64,000 nt of DNA. Origin: Vibrio stylophorae (lineage in GTDB: Bacteria; Pseudomonadota; Gammaproteobacteria; Enterobacterales; Vibrionaceae). The position numbers were made by a program, and so were the translations under genes. How positions within the stretch are numbered: position 1 is the stretch's first letter; each line of letters starts with the position of its first letter. The notes beneath the pieces are model-generated. The model was not told the origin of the DNA and searched no databases. It saw only the letters and a program-made list of their open reading frames with translations. The stretch lies in contig NZ_CAKLDI010000001.1 of the NCBI RefSeq assembly GCF_921293875.1, forward strand, positions 960,475 to 1,024,474. The letters run 5' to 3'. Positions 1 to 9,630 of this stretch are shown piece after piece.

Positions 1-1093
1 GGCTGTTGAGTTTAGCTGCGTAGTAGTAGCGCAGACACTCAGGATCAAGGTGCTTGAGGTAGGTGCTGGCTTGAATAAAGGTGCCGCGAGATTTTGACAT
101 CTTGGCATTATTCACCGTCACATAACCATGTACGAAGACGTTGTCTGGTTTGCGATAGCCTGCGCCATCAAGCATGGCAGGCCAAAATAGGCTGTGGAAA
201 TACACGATGTCTTTACCAATAAAGTGGTAAAGCTCGGCATCGCTGTCTTGGCGCCAGTACTCATCAAAGTTCAAATCACCACGCTTGTCGCACAGATTTT
301 TAAATGAGCCCATATAGCCAATTGGTGCATCTAGCCATACATAGAAGTATTTGCCAGGCTCGCCTGGGATCTCAAAGCCAAAGTAAGGCGCATCGCGTGA
401 GATATCCCACTGCTGCAGACCTGACTCAAACCACTCTTGCATTTTGTTTGCGGTTTCTTTTTGTAGCGAGCCAGATTTGGTCCACTCTTTGAGCATGCTT
501 TCAAACTGAGGCAGGTCAAAGAAGAAGTGCACTGAATCTTTCATTACAGGCGTTGCACCAGAAACTGCTGATTTTGGATTGATCAGTTCAGTTGGGCTGT
601 AGGTCGCGCTACATACTTCACAGTTGTCGCCATACTGGTCTTCTGCTTTACATTTAGGACAGGTGCCCTTAACGAAGCGATCCGGTAGGAACATCTCTTT
701 CTCAGGGTCAAACAGCTGAGAAATGGTGCGCGAGGTGATAAAGCCATTGTCTTTTAGTTTGAGGTAGATGTTGCTCGCAAGCTCGCGGTTTTCATCACTA
801 TGGGTGCTGTGATAGTTATCAAAGCTGATGTTAAAGCCCGCAAAATCAGTTTGGTGTTCTTGTTGCATCGCCGCAATCATCTGCTCAGGCGCCATTCCCA
901 TCTGCTGGGCCTTTAACATGATTGGTGTGCCGTGGGCATCATCCGCACAGATAAAATGAACAGTATTGCCTTGAAGGCGTTGAAAACGTACCCAGATATC
1001 CGCTTGGATATGCTCAAGCATGTGGCCGAGGTGAATCGAACCATTTGCGTAAGGTAGGGCACAGGTCACCAGAATTTTTCTTGGGGTTGCCAT
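1..1093 (-). CDS. metG: Methionyl-tRNA synthetase, N-terminal part (runs off left edge)
   Basis: Charges tRNA-Met with methionine in the cytoplasm. Only the first 364 codons are in the window; the C-terminal anticodon-binding and dimerisation parts lie beyond position 1. The protein begins [19 protein letters not shown] and carries the class I HIGH-type motif as HLGH near residue 22, a zinc knuckle with two CxxC pairs near residues 145-161, and the KMSKS loop at residues 331-335. This is the long, zinc-containing MetG type usual in gammaproteobacteria. It is transcribed divergently from apbC, the same arrangement as in Escherichia coli. A possible -10 (TAATAT on the minus strand, 1133-1138) lies about 40 bases upstream of the start. 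Confidence 0.97.
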   Translation of the reverse strand, partial: MATPRKILVTCALPYANGSIHLGHMLEHIQADIWVRFQRLQGNTVHFICADDAHGTPIMLKAQQMGMAPEQMIAAMQQEHQTDFAGFNISFDNYHSTHSDENRELASNIYLKLKDNGFITSRTISQLFDPEKEMFLPDRFVKGTCPKCKAEDQYGDNCEVCSATYSPTELINPKSAVSGATPVMKDSVHFFFDLPQFESMLKEWTKSGSLQKETANKMQEWFESGLQQWDISRDAPYFGFEIPGEPGKYFYVWLDAPIGYMGSFKNLCDKRGDLNFDEYWRQDSDAELYHFIGKDIVYFHSLFWPAMLDGAGYRKPDNVFVHGYVTVNNAKMSKSRGTFIQASTYLKHLDPECLRYYYAAKLNS

Positions 1094-1394
1094 GATCTAT
1101 TCGCTCGTAGATGGGATAAAACTAAAGCGCTGATATTACCCGATAGCCTGCTTTCTGCCTAGGGGCGAGGCGTTGAATTCCACCACTAGTTTTTGTTCAA
1201 GAATTGAAAAAACAGATACTTTGCCTTTGAAATGTCTCGCTGCTTTTGCGCTATCGCGCATCTTTACTTGCCATTTGCTGTGAAGTGCATCGCGTGAATT
1301 TGAGCTGATGGCGAAAATGTGTACTTGGCGATGTTTGTTGATTCACCCCAAATGAAAATTGGTGTTAGGATGGGAGCTTAACGACGGAGGCATT
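1094..1394. other. Divergent intergenic region metG/apbC
   Basis: A 301-base region between divergent genes that should hold both promoters. A TAATAT-like -10 for metG lies at 1133-1138. A TG-TAGGAT extended -10-like sequence for apbC lies at 1363-1371. The strong ribosome binding site ACGGAGG (1384-1390) decides the apbC start. No RNA gene or repeat was recognised. Confidence 0.5.
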
Positions 1395-2489
1395 ATGAGC
1401 TGGCAATTTCCCTTAAAATTTCGCGATGTAGAAGATGTACAAAACTGGCTGATTGGCTTTGAGCATTCGCTGTTGCCGACCATGTGGGCCAGTACGCCAA
1501 ATTGGGTCGCCCTCAAAGAAGAGCAGCATATTGAGATTCGTTTGCCCTTCGTCAGTCGCGATATTGAATTGACCTTGACTCAGTGGATTGCCGATCAGCG
1601 CCAGTGTGGCGTGATCAGCGAAGAGACCCGCGTCGATGTTATGACCAATGTGGAAGCCTTGAAACCGGGCAATGATCAGCTTGTCGTGCCTGGCGTGAAA
1701 AACCTGATTGCCGTCAGTTCGGGTAAAGGCGGGGTGGGTAAGTCCACCATGTCGGTCAACCTTGCATTGGCCTTGCAGCATCTCGGTGCGAAAGTCGGTT
1801 TGCTTGATGGCGATATCTATGGCCCTTCGGTGCCACTGATGCTGGGTTCACAGGATAAGCGTCCAGTGACGGTCAATGGCAAACAAATGAAGCCGATTAC
1901 TGCGCATGGCTTGGCCACGCAATCTATCGGTTATTTGGTGGATGCAGAAAAAGCCACGGTTTGGCGTGGGCCAATGGCTGCCAAAGCGCTACAACAAATT
2001 TTGCGTGAAACCTTCTGGCCTGATTTGGATTACTTGGTGGTGGACCTACCTCCGGGCACAGGTGATATTCAGTTGACCCTTGCACAGCAGCTTCCGGTTA
2101 ATGGTGCAGTGGTCGTCACCACGCCGCAAGATCTCGCTTTAGCCGATGCTATTAAAGGTGTGGCGATGTTTGAAAAAGTCGATGTCGCGGTGTTGGGTGT
2201 GATTGAAAATATGAGTTATCACATCTGCTCTGAATGCGGTCATCACGATGCGATTTTTGGTGAAGGCGGCGCTGAAAAACTCGCCAAGCAATACCAGTTA
2301 TCAGTATTGGCACAGGTGCCACTGGCGATGACCATTCGTGAAGACTTAGATAAAGGCACGCCAACTGTGGTGCGTGACCCACAAGATCCACACAGCCAGC
2401 GCTTTATTGAATTGGCAGAGCAGGTCGCAAGCCGCTTGTATTGGCAAAGTGAAGCGATTCCTGCCACCTTATCTGTGGCTAAGGTTTAG
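1395..2489 (+). CDS. apbC: Iron-sulfur cluster carrier ATPase Mrp/ApbC
   Basis: P-loop ATPase of the MinD/Mrp family, thought to bind and deliver Fe-S clusters to apo-proteins in the cytoplasm. The 364-residue protein has an N-terminal MIP18-like region (about 1-90). The deviant Walker A GKGGVGKST is at residues 110-118, the DLPPGTGD segment near 217-224, and the cluster-binding CxxC at Cys278/Cys281. A longer reading frame opens at 1359. The ATG at 1395 is chosen because ACGGAGG sits directly upstream and MSWQ fits the family N terminus. It is divergent from metG and ends at a hairpin terminator. Confidence 0.94.
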   Translation: MSWQFPLKFRDVEDVQNWLIGFEHSLLPTMWASTPNWVALKEEQHIEIRLPFVSRDIELTLTQWIADQRQCGVISEETRVDVMTNVEALKPGNDQLVVPGVKNLIAVSSGKGGVGKSTMSVNLALALQHLGAKVGLLDGDIYGPSVPLMLGSQDKRPVTVNGKQMKPITAHGLATQSIGYLVDAEKATVWRGPMAAKALQQILRETFWPDLDYLVVDLPPGTGDIQLTLAQQLPVNGAVVVTTPQDLALADAIKGVAMFEKVDVAVLGVIENMSYHICSECGHHDAIFGEGGAEKLAKQYQLSVLAQVPLAMTIREDLDKGTPTVVRDPQDPHSQRFIELAEQVASRLYWQSEAIPATLSVAKV

Positions 2490-2867
2490 TTTGATCTGTG
2501 GTTAACGTTTGGTTTGTTGGTGTGAATCGCCAGCCCAAGTGGTTTGATTGAAAAGAGCGCGTTAGCGCTCTTTTTCTTTTTGTGACTGTTTTTGATGACA
2601 GTTTTTTGCGGTGGCGCTGGCATGTAATATGCGGCGCTCATCTTTGCAGCACTTGGCTGTTGATAGCTTCATTGCTGATTTTGCCTTCTTGGCTGTAAAG
2701 CTCACAATGCAACCGATTGCGGTGAAAAAATGCGGCTAAGCGCACATTTTTGCTGGTATCTCAGCGCAGCAATTCCTATAATTTCGCCAATTTGAACCGC
2801 GCATGCCGCGGTTCTTTTATATCCTTTATATTGTTGTTCCCCGCTCGTTTATTTAGGTATCAAACGT
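2490..2867 (+). other. Intergenic region apbC-udk with leader hairpin
   Basis: This 378-base gap holds the apbC terminator (2551-2580) and a weak ACTGT/ACAGT stem with a T run (2584-2607). A TATAAT at 2777-2782 is a plausible -10 for udk. A perfect 8-bp hairpin GAACCGCG-CATGC-CGCGGTTC at 2794-2814 is followed by TTTTATAT. That hairpin would be at the very 5' end of a transcript started from the TATAAT. Confidence 0.45.
2551..2580 (+). terminator. Rho-independent terminator after apbC
   Basis: AAAGAGCGC-GTTA-GCGCTCTTT stem-loop followed by a T-rich run. Confidence 0.85.
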
Positions 2868-3515
2868 ATGTCTGATCAATCTCATGCTTGTGTAATCGTC
2901 GGTATTGCTGGTGCATCTGCATCAGGTAAAAGCTTGATTGCTAATACCATTTTTGAAGAACTCCGTGCCAAAGTAGGCGATGCACAAATTGGGGTGATCA
3001 CTGAAGATTGCTACTACCGTGACCAAGGTCATTTGACCATGGAAGAGCGTGTGAAAACCAATTATGACCATCCAAGTGCCTTGGATCATGATTTGTTGTG
3101 TCAGCACCTTGAAGCGCTGATCGATGGTCAAGCCGTTGAAGTGCCGCAGTACAGCTACTCTGAGCATACTCGCATGCAAGAAACCACTACCATGACGCCG
3201 AAAAAAGTGATCATTTTGGAAGGTATTTTGCTGCTGACTGATCCACGTCTTCGCAAATTGATGCACGCGAGTGTATTTATGGACACGCCATTGGATATTT
3301 GTTTGCTACGTCGTTTAGAGCGTGATGTGGCTGAACGCGGTCGTACCATGGAGTCTGTATTGGTGCAATATCAGCAAACCGTACGTCCTATGTTTATGCA
3401 GTTCATTGAGCCATCTAAACAATATGCGGATATCATTGTACCGCGCGGTGGTAAGAACCGTATTGCCATTGATGTGCTAAAAGCACATATCGGTAAATTG
3501 CTTAAACGCAAATAA
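2868..3515 (+). CDS. udk: Uridine kinase
   Basis: Phosphorylates uridine and cytidine to UMP and CMP in pyrimidine salvage. The 215-residue length matches the bacterial Udk family. The P-loop GASASGKS is at residues 15-22. The acidic EDCYYRD segment and the lid region [12 protein letters not shown], both typical of uridine kinases, are present. A strong terminator follows the gene, so it is probably transcribed alone. In enterics udk also lies close to asmA, which is the next gene here. Confidence 0.95.
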   Translation: MSDQSHACVIVGIAGASASGKSLIANTIFEELRAKVGDAQIGVITEDCYYRDQGHLTMEERVKTNYDHPSALDHDLLCQHLEALIDGQAVEVPQYSYSEHTRMQETTTMTPKKVIILEGILLLTDPRLRKLMHASVFMDTPLDICLLRRLERDVAERGRTMESVLVQYQQTVRPMFMQFIEPSKQYADIIVPRGGKNRIAIDVLKAHIGKLLKRK

Positions 3516-3820
3516 TTGATGACCCGTTTGATTGGAAAAAGCCCTGCATTGCAGGGCTTTTTTGTGTCATCGCCTCAGCGAATGCCATGCCTGCAATCTT
3601 TTTCAAGGCTAATATATGGATTGTTTGTTACACACCATCATACGATGTGAATAAAAGCTGCCTTGTAAAATCAATGTTTAAGCCTGAAAAATCTGGCATT
3701 TGTTCTCAGTCCGAGTATATAACTGACACATACACTTCAATTTAGGTTGGCACTGCGCAGTCAGTGAGGATTGCGCTTATGCTTAGACCTGAGCGCGATT
3801 CAGATCCTAAAGGAGCTCGC
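3516..3820 (+). other. Intergenic region udk-asmA
   Basis: A 305-base gap with the udk terminator at its left end. The AT-rich segment near 3710-3725 (GAGTATATAACTG) could contain a -10 for asmA. The ribosome binding site AAAGGAG (3809-3815) decides the asmA start. Nothing else was recognised. Confidence 0.4.
3536..3563 (+). terminator. Rho-independent terminator after udk
   Basis: AAAAGCCCTGC-ATT-GCAGGGCTTTTTT hairpin with a T run, 20 bases after the udk stop. Confidence 0.9.
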
Positions 3821-5929
3821 ATGAAACTGTTGAAATATATATTGGTTGCTGTGGTTGGCGTAGTCTTGCTAGCCATTGTCGCCGTGGTTGGTTTAGTGAT
3901 GTTTATCAATCCCAACCAATTTAAGCCGATGCTGGAAAAGCAAGTTGCGCAGCATACCGGCATGATCCTTGATATGCCAGGCGATATCGCTTGGCGGGTG
4001 TGGCCTTCCATTGGTCTGACTGTGGGCGAAACGGCATTGAAAACACCTGCTGATGCCGGTTTTAGTCAAGATACCGTGGTCAAAATGGGCCAAGCGGATA
4101 TCGATGTCGCGGTGATGCCGCTATTGAGCCAATCCTTGGTGATTGAGCAGGTGGCACTGAAGAACAGCAAAATTTTTATCGAATACTTAGCCGATGGACG
4201 CAGCAATCTTGATGGTTTGACGCAATCGAAAAAAGAGACACCGCCAGAGCCTTCAAAAGATGCATCATCCGCTTCTGAAGGGGCGCAAAGCGCGCAGAAT
4301 AATTGGCAAGTGAGCCTTGAGTCCTTGCGCTTAGATAACGCCAGTCTCACAGTGAAAGATGATCGCAAATCCACGACACAGCAACTCAATGTTACTTTAT
4401 TGCATCTGCAGCAATTGGCCTTTGATGCTTGGGGTAAGGCAGAGCTTGTGCTGGCATTTCAAAATGAGCAGCAGCAGTTGAATTTAAGGTTCAATAGTCA
4501 GCTGAAATTGGCCAAAGATGTGGCAAAACTGGCATTGAAAGATATCGAGCTTTCTTTAACAGGGCGAAGTGGTGATATCCAACTGGATAAATTGACGCTT
4601 AATGCCGCAGATTTTGATTTCTCTGGCGCGCATGCCGTAACGCTAAGTGGTTTGGGACAAATGGCTCAGCAAGCCTTTACCCTTGATTTTTCCACTGAGC
4701 TTGAGGTGTCGCCAGATTTTCAACAAGTGACCCTGGCAACCCCTAAATTAGATGCAAGTTTGCAAGGCGCTGAGAAAACCACACTGGCGCTCAGTAGCGA
4801 GCAGGCCATTGTGGCCACACCGAAATCGGTGCAAGCCAAGGCGCTGTCCTTGATGCTCAATGAAATTCAAGGGCAAGCGAATGTGGCTGTGAATCTTGCA
4901 CATAAAACGCCGATGGTGACTGCAAATCTGGTGCTGCCGACACTCAATCTTGACCAATTGATGGGGCAGGGGAAAACAGCCGCTGCACCTGCTGAGTCAA
5001 CACAATCGGCAGACAAGCCAGCGACCAAAAAACCGTTAAGTAAAACTGAGCCCAATCTTGCTGCGCTTTCATCGGTGAACGCCAATGTGACTTTAGATAT
5101 CGGTCATTTGATTGCTGACGGCATTGATTTTAAACAGGTGAAAGCGAAAGCCACATTAAACAATGGCGTACTTAAAATCAGCCAGCTGGCTACGCAAGTG
5201 TTTGATGGTCAAATCGATATGACCGCGACCTTAGATAGCCGCCAAAAACTACCGAGTTACCAGCTGAGCGGTAAAGTGGTGAACATTGCAACGCAACCCA
5301 TGCTTAAGCAGCTTGCGAAAATGGATTGGCTAGAGGGCAATGCCAATTTGCAGATTAAGGTGAGCGGACAAGGTTTAAGTCCCTATCGTATCGTCAATGA
5401 TGCGAAAGCGCAGGTAAATGGCGCTGTGCTTGATGGCGCAGTTCATGGGTATAACATTGCGCAAATGATTCGTGAGGCGAAAGCAAAGTACAGCGGCGGT
5501 AATGTCGCAGCGGCTGCAACGGTGCAAAAAACTGATTTTAGTGAATTGACCACCTCGCTTTCCTTAAATCAAGCCGTGCTTACGCTGAACAGTTTGAATA
5601 TGAAATCACCTTTGCTACGGATTCAAGGCCAAGGGAAAGCGCCGATTAATCAGCAAACCTTGGATATGAATATTACAGCAACCATTGTGGGCAGCTTAAA
5701 AGGGCAGGGCGGTGCTTCGCTCAAAGAGCTCAAAGGGTTGCCTATTCCAATTCATCTTTATGGGCCGTGGAGCAAGGTGGATTACAAGCTAGATTACGGT
5801 AGCTTGCTCAAAGCCAAAGCAAAAGATGAAGGGCAAAAAGAGATTGATCGTTTTCTTGAGAAAAAACTAGGGGATAAACCCGAAGAGCAAGAAGCTGCAA
5901 GAGAGCTGATTAATCAGTTGTTTAAATAA
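3821..5929 (+). CDS. asmA: AsmA family envelope protein
   Basis: Member of the AsmA family, inner-membrane-anchored proteins with a large periplasmic beta-rich body. They affect outer membrane assembly and lipid transport; the exact cargo is not settled. The 702-residue protein has one N-terminal membrane segment (about residues 5-27), the family N terminus ending in a PxxW-like stretch, and a C-terminal AsmA_2 region rich in hydrophobic repeats. A Ser/Ala/Glu/Pro-rich spacer lies near residues 140-160, and another low-complexity segment near 385-410. An upstream in-frame start exists at 3764, but ATG 3821 has AAAGGAG six bases upstream and begins directly at the membrane anchor. A hairpin terminator follows. 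Confidence 0.9.
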   Translation: MKLLKYILVAVVGVVLLAIVAVVGLVMFINPNQFKPMLEKQVAQHTGMILDMPGDIAWRVWPSIGLTVGETALKTPADAGFSQDTVVKMGQADIDVAVMPLLSQSLVIEQVALKNSKIFIEYLADGRSNLDGLTQSKKETPPEPSKDASSASEGAQSAQNNWQVSLESLRLDNASLTVKDDRKSTTQQLNVTLLHLQQLAFDAWGKAELVLAFQNEQQQLNLRFNSQLKLAKDVAKLALKDIELSLTGRSGDIQLDKLTLNAADFDFSGAHAVTLSGLGQMAQQAFTLDFSTELEVSPDFQQVTLATPKLDASLQGAEKTTLALSSEQAIVATPKSVQAKALSLMLNEIQGQANVAVNLAHKTPMVTANLVLPTLNLDQLMGQGKTAAAPAESTQSADKPATKKPLSKTEPNLAALSSVNANVTLDIGHLIADGIDFKQVKAKATLNNGVLKISQLATQVFDGQIDMTATLDSRQKLPSYQLSGKVVNIATQPMLKQLAKMDWLEGNANLQIKVSGQGLSPYRIVNDAKAQVNGAVLDGAVHGYNIAQMIREAKAKYSGGNVAAAATVQKTDFSELTTSLSLNQAVLTLNSLNMKSPLLRIQGQGKAPINQQTLDMNITATIVGSLKGQGGASLKELKGLPIPIHLYGPWSKVDYKLDYGSLLKAKAKDEGQKEIDRFLEKKLGDKPEEQEAARELINQLFK

Positions 5930-5940
5930 TACACTCAGGG

Positions 5941-5966
5941 AAAAGCGCCATTTGGCGCTTTTTCTT
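5941..5966 (+). terminator. Rho-independent terminator after asmA
   Basis: AAAAGCGCCA-TT-TGGCGCTTTTT hairpin with a T run, 11 bases after the asmA stop. Confidence 0.88.
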
Positions 5967-6089
5967 TTTATTGAATAGATAACGATAAAAAACGACGCCT
6001 TTCCAATATATTTTTGTCGATTAGAAAATCTAATTCGTTTTCTAAAAATGACTCCTCTACAATGCCGCACAAATACACAAAAACAATGA

Positions 6090-6734
6090 ATGCAGATGTT
6101 GATTACTTGCTTGTATCTTGTCGGAATTACCGCTGAGGCGATGACGGGTGCCTTGGCTGCTGGGCGACGCCAAATGGACTGGTTTGGTGTGATGTTGGTG
6201 GCGAGTGCAACGGCCATTGGTGGCGGTACGGTGCGCGATATTTTGCTGGGACACTATCCATTGGGTTGGGTGCGTCATCCTGAATATTTGATGATTACCT
6301 GCACTGCAGGTGTGCTCACCACACTGATTGCGCCTTGGGTGGCACGCAACCGTCGTCTGTTTATGTGGCTCGATGCCATTGGTCTTGTGGTGTTTAGTAT
6401 TATCGGCAGCAATGTGGCTTTAGATATGGGATTACCCGTTAGCATTGCCATTGTAGCGGCTGTGGTCACTGGCGTATTTGGTGGGCTACTTCGTGATTTG
6501 ATCTGCCGTCAATCTCCACTGGTGCTGCATAAAGAGCTCTATGCATCGGTTTCTTTACTCTCTTCTGCTGTGTATATCGGCCTGATGAAAATTGGTTTAG
6601 ATTCGGTGACCTTGGTGCTCTCGACCATTGTGATTGGGGTGACGATTCGGATGGCCGCGGTGCGTTATTCTTGGCACCTTCCTGTTTTTCATTTTGCAGA
6701 TGACTCTGCCTTGGTCAAAGCCGAGAAAAAATAG
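6090..6734 (+). CDS. TRIC-type cation channel family protein (YicG/YadS, UPF0126)
   Basis: A 214-residue polytopic inner membrane protein of the UPF0126/TRIC family. Two repeated units of about three membrane segments each carry the glycine-rich signature, seen here as GGGTVRDILLG (about residues 50-60) and GVFGGLLRDLICR (about 130-142). Structural work on family members places them among trimeric intracellular cation channel-like proteins; the substrate of this one is unknown. The ATG at 6090 has no clear Shine-Dalgarno sequence, and an ATG six bases on is equally possible. A TACAAT -10-like hexamer lies at 6058-6063, next to an AT-rich inverted repeat (TTAGAAAATCTAA) near 6021-6033. Confidence 0.88.
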   Translation: MQMLITCLYLVGITAEAMTGALAAGRRQMDWFGVMLVASATAIGGGTVRDILLGHYPLGWVRHPEYLMITCTAGVLTTLIAPWVARNRRLFMWLDAIGLVVFSIIGSNVALDMGLPVSIAIVAAVVTGVFGGLLRDLICRQSPLVLHKELYASVSLLSSAVYIGLMKIGLDSVTLVLSTIVIGVTIRMAAVRYSWHLPVFHFADDSALVKAEKK

Positions 6735-6757
6735 CGCGCGAATAGTGCGCGCTCTTA
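6733..6757. terminator. Hairpin between convergent genes
   Basis: AGCGCGC-GAATAGT-GCGCGCT stem just after the channel gene stop, followed by CTTAT. The short T tract makes it a weak terminator, shared by convergent genes. Confidence 0.5.
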
Positions 6758-6770
6758 TCGCAGGAAAGTA

Positions 6771-7193
6771 TTAATTCTCTTCAAGATGTTGGTCAAAGGC
6801 GCGTAATAGATCGACCTGTGACAGCATGCCTACTAAAGCCCCCTGGTTATCAACAACTGGGGCTGCGCTAATGTGATGGTGCAGAAAGTGATGAATCGCT
6901 TGGCGCAGCGTATCTGTTTGCTGCACGGTGATCACAGGCTGGCTCATAATTTGGCGGACTTGTACTTTTTCATCTAGTGGGGTGACAGTGCAGCGCTGCT
7001 CGCTATCGCTTAGCCATAAGGGCTGGCGCAATTGACGCTCACTGATAATGCCCACTAACTCGCCATGATCATTGAGTACGGGCAGATGACGAATTTTCGC
7101 ATCACTCATCAGAATAAAGGCTTCGCGTAAGCCATCATTCTGATGGATGGTGATAAGGGGATGGCTCATGTAATCGACAACGGCGCGATCCAT
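6771..7193 (-). CDS. Tandem CBS-domain protein
   Basis: A stand-alone 140-residue CBS pair: CBS1 about residues 1-60 (MSHPLITIHQNDGLREAF and later GIISERQLR), CBS2 about 75-138 (MSQPVITVQQTDTLRQAI and GMLSQVDLLRAF). Such pairs usually bind adenine nucleotides and act as regulatory modules; no catalytic domain is attached and the partner is unknown. The start is supported by GGAGGAC just upstream on the minus strand. The gene converges with the TRIC-type gene and diverges from the membrane hydrolase-like gene. Confidence 0.88.
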   Translation of the reverse strand: MDRAVVDYMSHPLITIHQNDGLREAFILMSDAKIRHLPVLNDHGELVGIISERQLRQPLWLSDSEQRCTVTPLDEKVQVRQIMSQPVITVQQTDTLRQAIHHFLHHHISAAPVVDNQGALVGMLSQVDLLRAFDQHLEEN

Positions 7194-7336
7194 GGATGTC
7201 CTCCTGACTCAAAATTGATAAGATTTGAAATAATAGCGCGCTGAGCTGTTTCATCCAGTACTAAGTTTCTAAGATGAAAAGAAGCGAGATGAAACCAACA
7301 TTTGTCGACTTTTCAGCGTGCAATAAGGAGTAAAGA

Positions 7337-8404
7337 ATGGACTCGATTTCGCAAGCTGTGCTGGGCGCAAGCGTTGCGGGTGCTGTGGCTGGACGCCAGT
7401 GCAATGTGAAAGTGCTTTTAGCAGGCGCTGCGCTTGGTACCTTACCTGATCTGGATGTATTGATTGACTATGGTAGTGATATTGCCAATGTGGTCAAACA
7501 TCGTGGTTTTTCTCACTCGTTATTTGTGTTGACCCTATTCTCGTGGTCACTGACTGCATTGCTCAAGCGCTTTTCGCAATTTGAAGCATGGGGCTTTATG
7601 CGCTTGGGGCTGTTAATTTGGCTCTCTTTAATTACCCATCCGCTTTTAGATAGCTTTACCACCTATGGTACTCAGCTATTTTGGCCATTGTCTGTACCCT
7701 CTGTGGCGCTTAACAGTGTGTTTATCATCGATCCGCTCTACACCTTGCCCCTAATAATCGGTCTGTGCTTTGCTTGGCGTCGGCGTGCTGTGATGGCGTC
7801 CATGGCCAAAGCCTGTCGCATTGGTTTATTTGTATCTTGTGCTTATCTACTTTGGTCACTGGCAGCACAGCAAATGATTATGAGCCGTGTACAAGCGCAG
7901 CTGGTGGCGACTCCCTTAGAAAATAGTCGAGTGTTGGTGAGTGCTAGTCCATTCAATACCTTGCTATGGCGCGTTGTGGTGATGGGGGAGGAGCACTATT
8001 GGGAGGGGACGGCATCGCTTTTAGATAGCCATGCGCAAATTGATTTTTCCGTGCATCCCATTGGCCGTTGGCCCTTTGACGTGGAGCCGCAATCATTGCG
8101 CGCTTTACGCCGATTTACCCATGATTATTTGCGCTTTGAGGTGCGAGAGCAGCAGCTGCTTGCGGTAGATTTGCGCTTAGGGTTTGTCAATTACCACCCC
8201 TTTAGCTTTGTCATGGCGACTCAAAATGAGCAAGGCGCGTGGCAAGCGTTGGAGCAGCCTTATCAAATCGCGCGCAATGAGATGGGGCCGCGACCTATCA
8301 GTGTGGTGCAGCTTTGGCAGCGTTTGTGGGGTGACCCATTGGCGCTTCACGCAAAGAGCCCTGCATTTGATAGCCAAGATGCAGCGCCCTTTCCTGTGCA
8401 ATAA
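7337..8404 (+). CDS. Membrane-bound metal-dependent hydrolase-like protein (YdjM/YfhO type)
   Basis: A 355-residue protein of the YdjM/'LexA-binding inner membrane hydrolase' family. The N terminus MDSISQAVLGASVAGA, the GALPD-type motif (ALGTLPDLDVLIDYG) and the histidine motif HRGFSHS (about residues 55-61) are family signatures; THPLLD follows near 102-107. These His/Asp residues are thought to bind metal. Four to five membrane segments lie in the first 190 residues, followed by a soluble C-terminal region of about 165 residues. The substrate is unknown. A ribosome binding site AAGGAG (7326-7331) supports the start, and a terminator follows. Confidence 0.85.
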   Translation: MDSISQAVLGASVAGAVAGRQCNVKVLLAGAALGTLPDLDVLIDYGSDIANVVKHRGFSHSLFVLTLFSWSLTALLKRFSQFEAWGFMRLGLLIWLSLITHPLLDSFTTYGTQLFWPLSVPSVALNSVFIIDPLYTLPLIIGLCFAWRRRAVMASMAKACRIGLFVSCAYLLWSLAAQQMIMSRVQAQLVATPLENSRVLVSASPFNTLLWRVVVMGEEHYWEGTASLLDSHAQIDFSVHPIGRWPFDVEPQSLRALRRFTHDYLRFEVREQQLLAVDLRLGFVNYHPFSFVMATQNEQGAWQALEQPYQIARNEMGPRPISVVQLWQRLWGDPLALHAKSPAFDSQDAAPFPVQ

Positions 8405-8420
8405 GCGAAGTCTTTAAAAT

Positions 8421-8449
8421 AAAAAACGCAGCTCAAGGCTGCGTTTTTT
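8421..8449. terminator. Bidirectional terminator
   Basis: AAAAAACGCAGC-TCAAG-GCTGCGTTTTTT hairpin between the convergent hydrolase-like gene and gloA, with A and T runs on both flanks. Confidence 0.9.
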
Positions 8450-8478
8450 GATATTGCCCTGTGGGGCTAAAAAGTTAT

Positions 8479-8895
8479 TTAACCTTCAAGACCTGCTGAG
8501 GCTGATTTGTTTTGAATCAGCTCAATGGCGTAGCCATCTGGATCACGTACAAAAGCGATTTCGGTCGTGCCACCTTTTACTGGGCCTGGTTCACGGGTGA
8601 TATTGCCCCCTGCTGCGCGAATCGCTTCACAGGTGCTGTAAATATCACCGACGCCAATGGCGATGTGACCAAACGCATTGCCTTGGTCGTAGCTGTCCTT
8701 GCCCCAGTTATAGGTCAATTCAATCACAGATCCTTGTGATTCATCACCATAGCCAACAAAGGCAAGGGTATATTCATACTCTTTGTTTTCATTGGTGCGA
8801 AGTAGGGTCATGCCCATCACTTCGGTGTAAAAGGCGATTGCGCGGTCAAGATCGCCTACGCGAATCATGGTATGCAAAATGCGTCCATTTGCCAT
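8479..8895 (-). CDS. gloA: Lactoylglutathione lyase (glyoxalase I)
   Basis: Isomerises the methylglyoxal-glutathione hemithioacetal to S-lactoylglutathione in the cytoplasm, the first step of methylglyoxal detoxification. At 138 residues it has the two beta-alpha-beta-beta-beta modules of the short bacterial, nickel-type enzyme. The four predicted metal ligands are visible as His8, Glu59, His77 and Glu125; their spacing equals that of the E. coli enzyme (5, 56, 74, 122) shifted by three. It starts 30 bases after the nth stop on the same strand, so it is probably the last gene of the rnf-nth operon. Confidence 0.95.
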   Translation of the reverse strand: MANGRILHTMIRVGDLDRAIAFYTEVMGMTLLRTNENKEYEYTLAFVGYGDESQGSVIELTYNWGKDSYDQGNAFGHIAIGVGDIYSTCEAIRAAGGNITREPGPVKGGTTEIAFVRDPDGYAIELIQNKSASAGLEG

Positions 8896-8925
8896 GGTGA
8901 GTTCCTCTATCGGTGGATATTTAAA

Positions 8926-9567
8926 TTATTCATCAGGGTAGATCTTGTCTTTGTATTCACAAAGATCTTCGATAATGCAGCTGCCACAGCGCGGTTTACG
9001 CGCAATGCAGGTATAACGTCCGTGCAAAATAAGCCAATGATGGACATCGACTTTAAATTCTTTTGGTACAACCTTCAGTAGCTTTTGTTCAACTTCATCG
9101 ACGTTTTTGCCCACCGCAAATTTAGTGCGATTACTGACGCGAAAGATGTGTGTATCAACGGCGATGGTCGGCCAACCAAAGGCGGTATTGAGCACCACGT
9201 TGGCGGTTTTTCTCCCAACCCCAGGGAGCGCTTCCAATGCTTCGCGGTTTTCGGGCACTTCACCACCGTGCAGGTTGATTAAACGCTGGCAGGTTTTGAT
9301 TACGTTTTCCGCTTTGGAATTAAACAAACCAATGGTTTTGATATAGGACTTGATACCTTCAACCCCTAAATCCAGCATGGCTTGCGGTGTATTGGCCACC
9401 GGATAAAGTTTGGCCGTGGCTTTATTGACACTAACATCCGTGGCTTGCGCTGAAAGCAGCACCGCGATTAGAAGCTCAAAAGGTGTATTCCAGTGCAGCT
9501 CGGTCTGTGGGTGGGGATTCTCATCTCGAAGCCGAGTGAGGATCGCCAAGCGTTTCTCTTTATTCAT
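8926..9567 (-). CDS. nth: Endonuclease III (DNA glycosylase/AP lyase)
   Basis: Base-excision repair enzyme that removes oxidised pyrimidines and cleaves the abasic site. The 213-residue protein has the helix-hairpin-helix LPGVGRKTAN with catalytic Lys120, the catalytic Asp138, and the C-terminal 4Fe-4S ligands Cys187, Cys194, Cys197 and Cys203 (C-x6-C-x2-C-x5-C). These positions are identical to those of E. coli Nth. It follows rnfE by 63 bases on the same strand, a conserved rnf-nth arrangement. Confidence 0.97.
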   Translation of the reverse strand: MNKEKRLAILTRLRDENPHPQTELHWNTPFELLIAVLLSAQATDVSVNKATAKLYPVANTPQAMLDLGVEGIKSYIKTIGLFNSKAENVIKTCQRLINLHGGEVPENREALEALPGVGRKTANVVLNTAFGWPTIAVDTHIFRVSNRTKFAVGKNVDEVEQKLLKVVPKEFKVDVHHWLILHGRYTCIARKPRCGSCIIEDLCEYKDKIYPDE

Positions 9568-9630
9568 GGGCTGACATGCTCTGTGTTTTGCTGCGGTCTG
9601 TATTTTGCACGGTCTGTATTATGCTATGGA

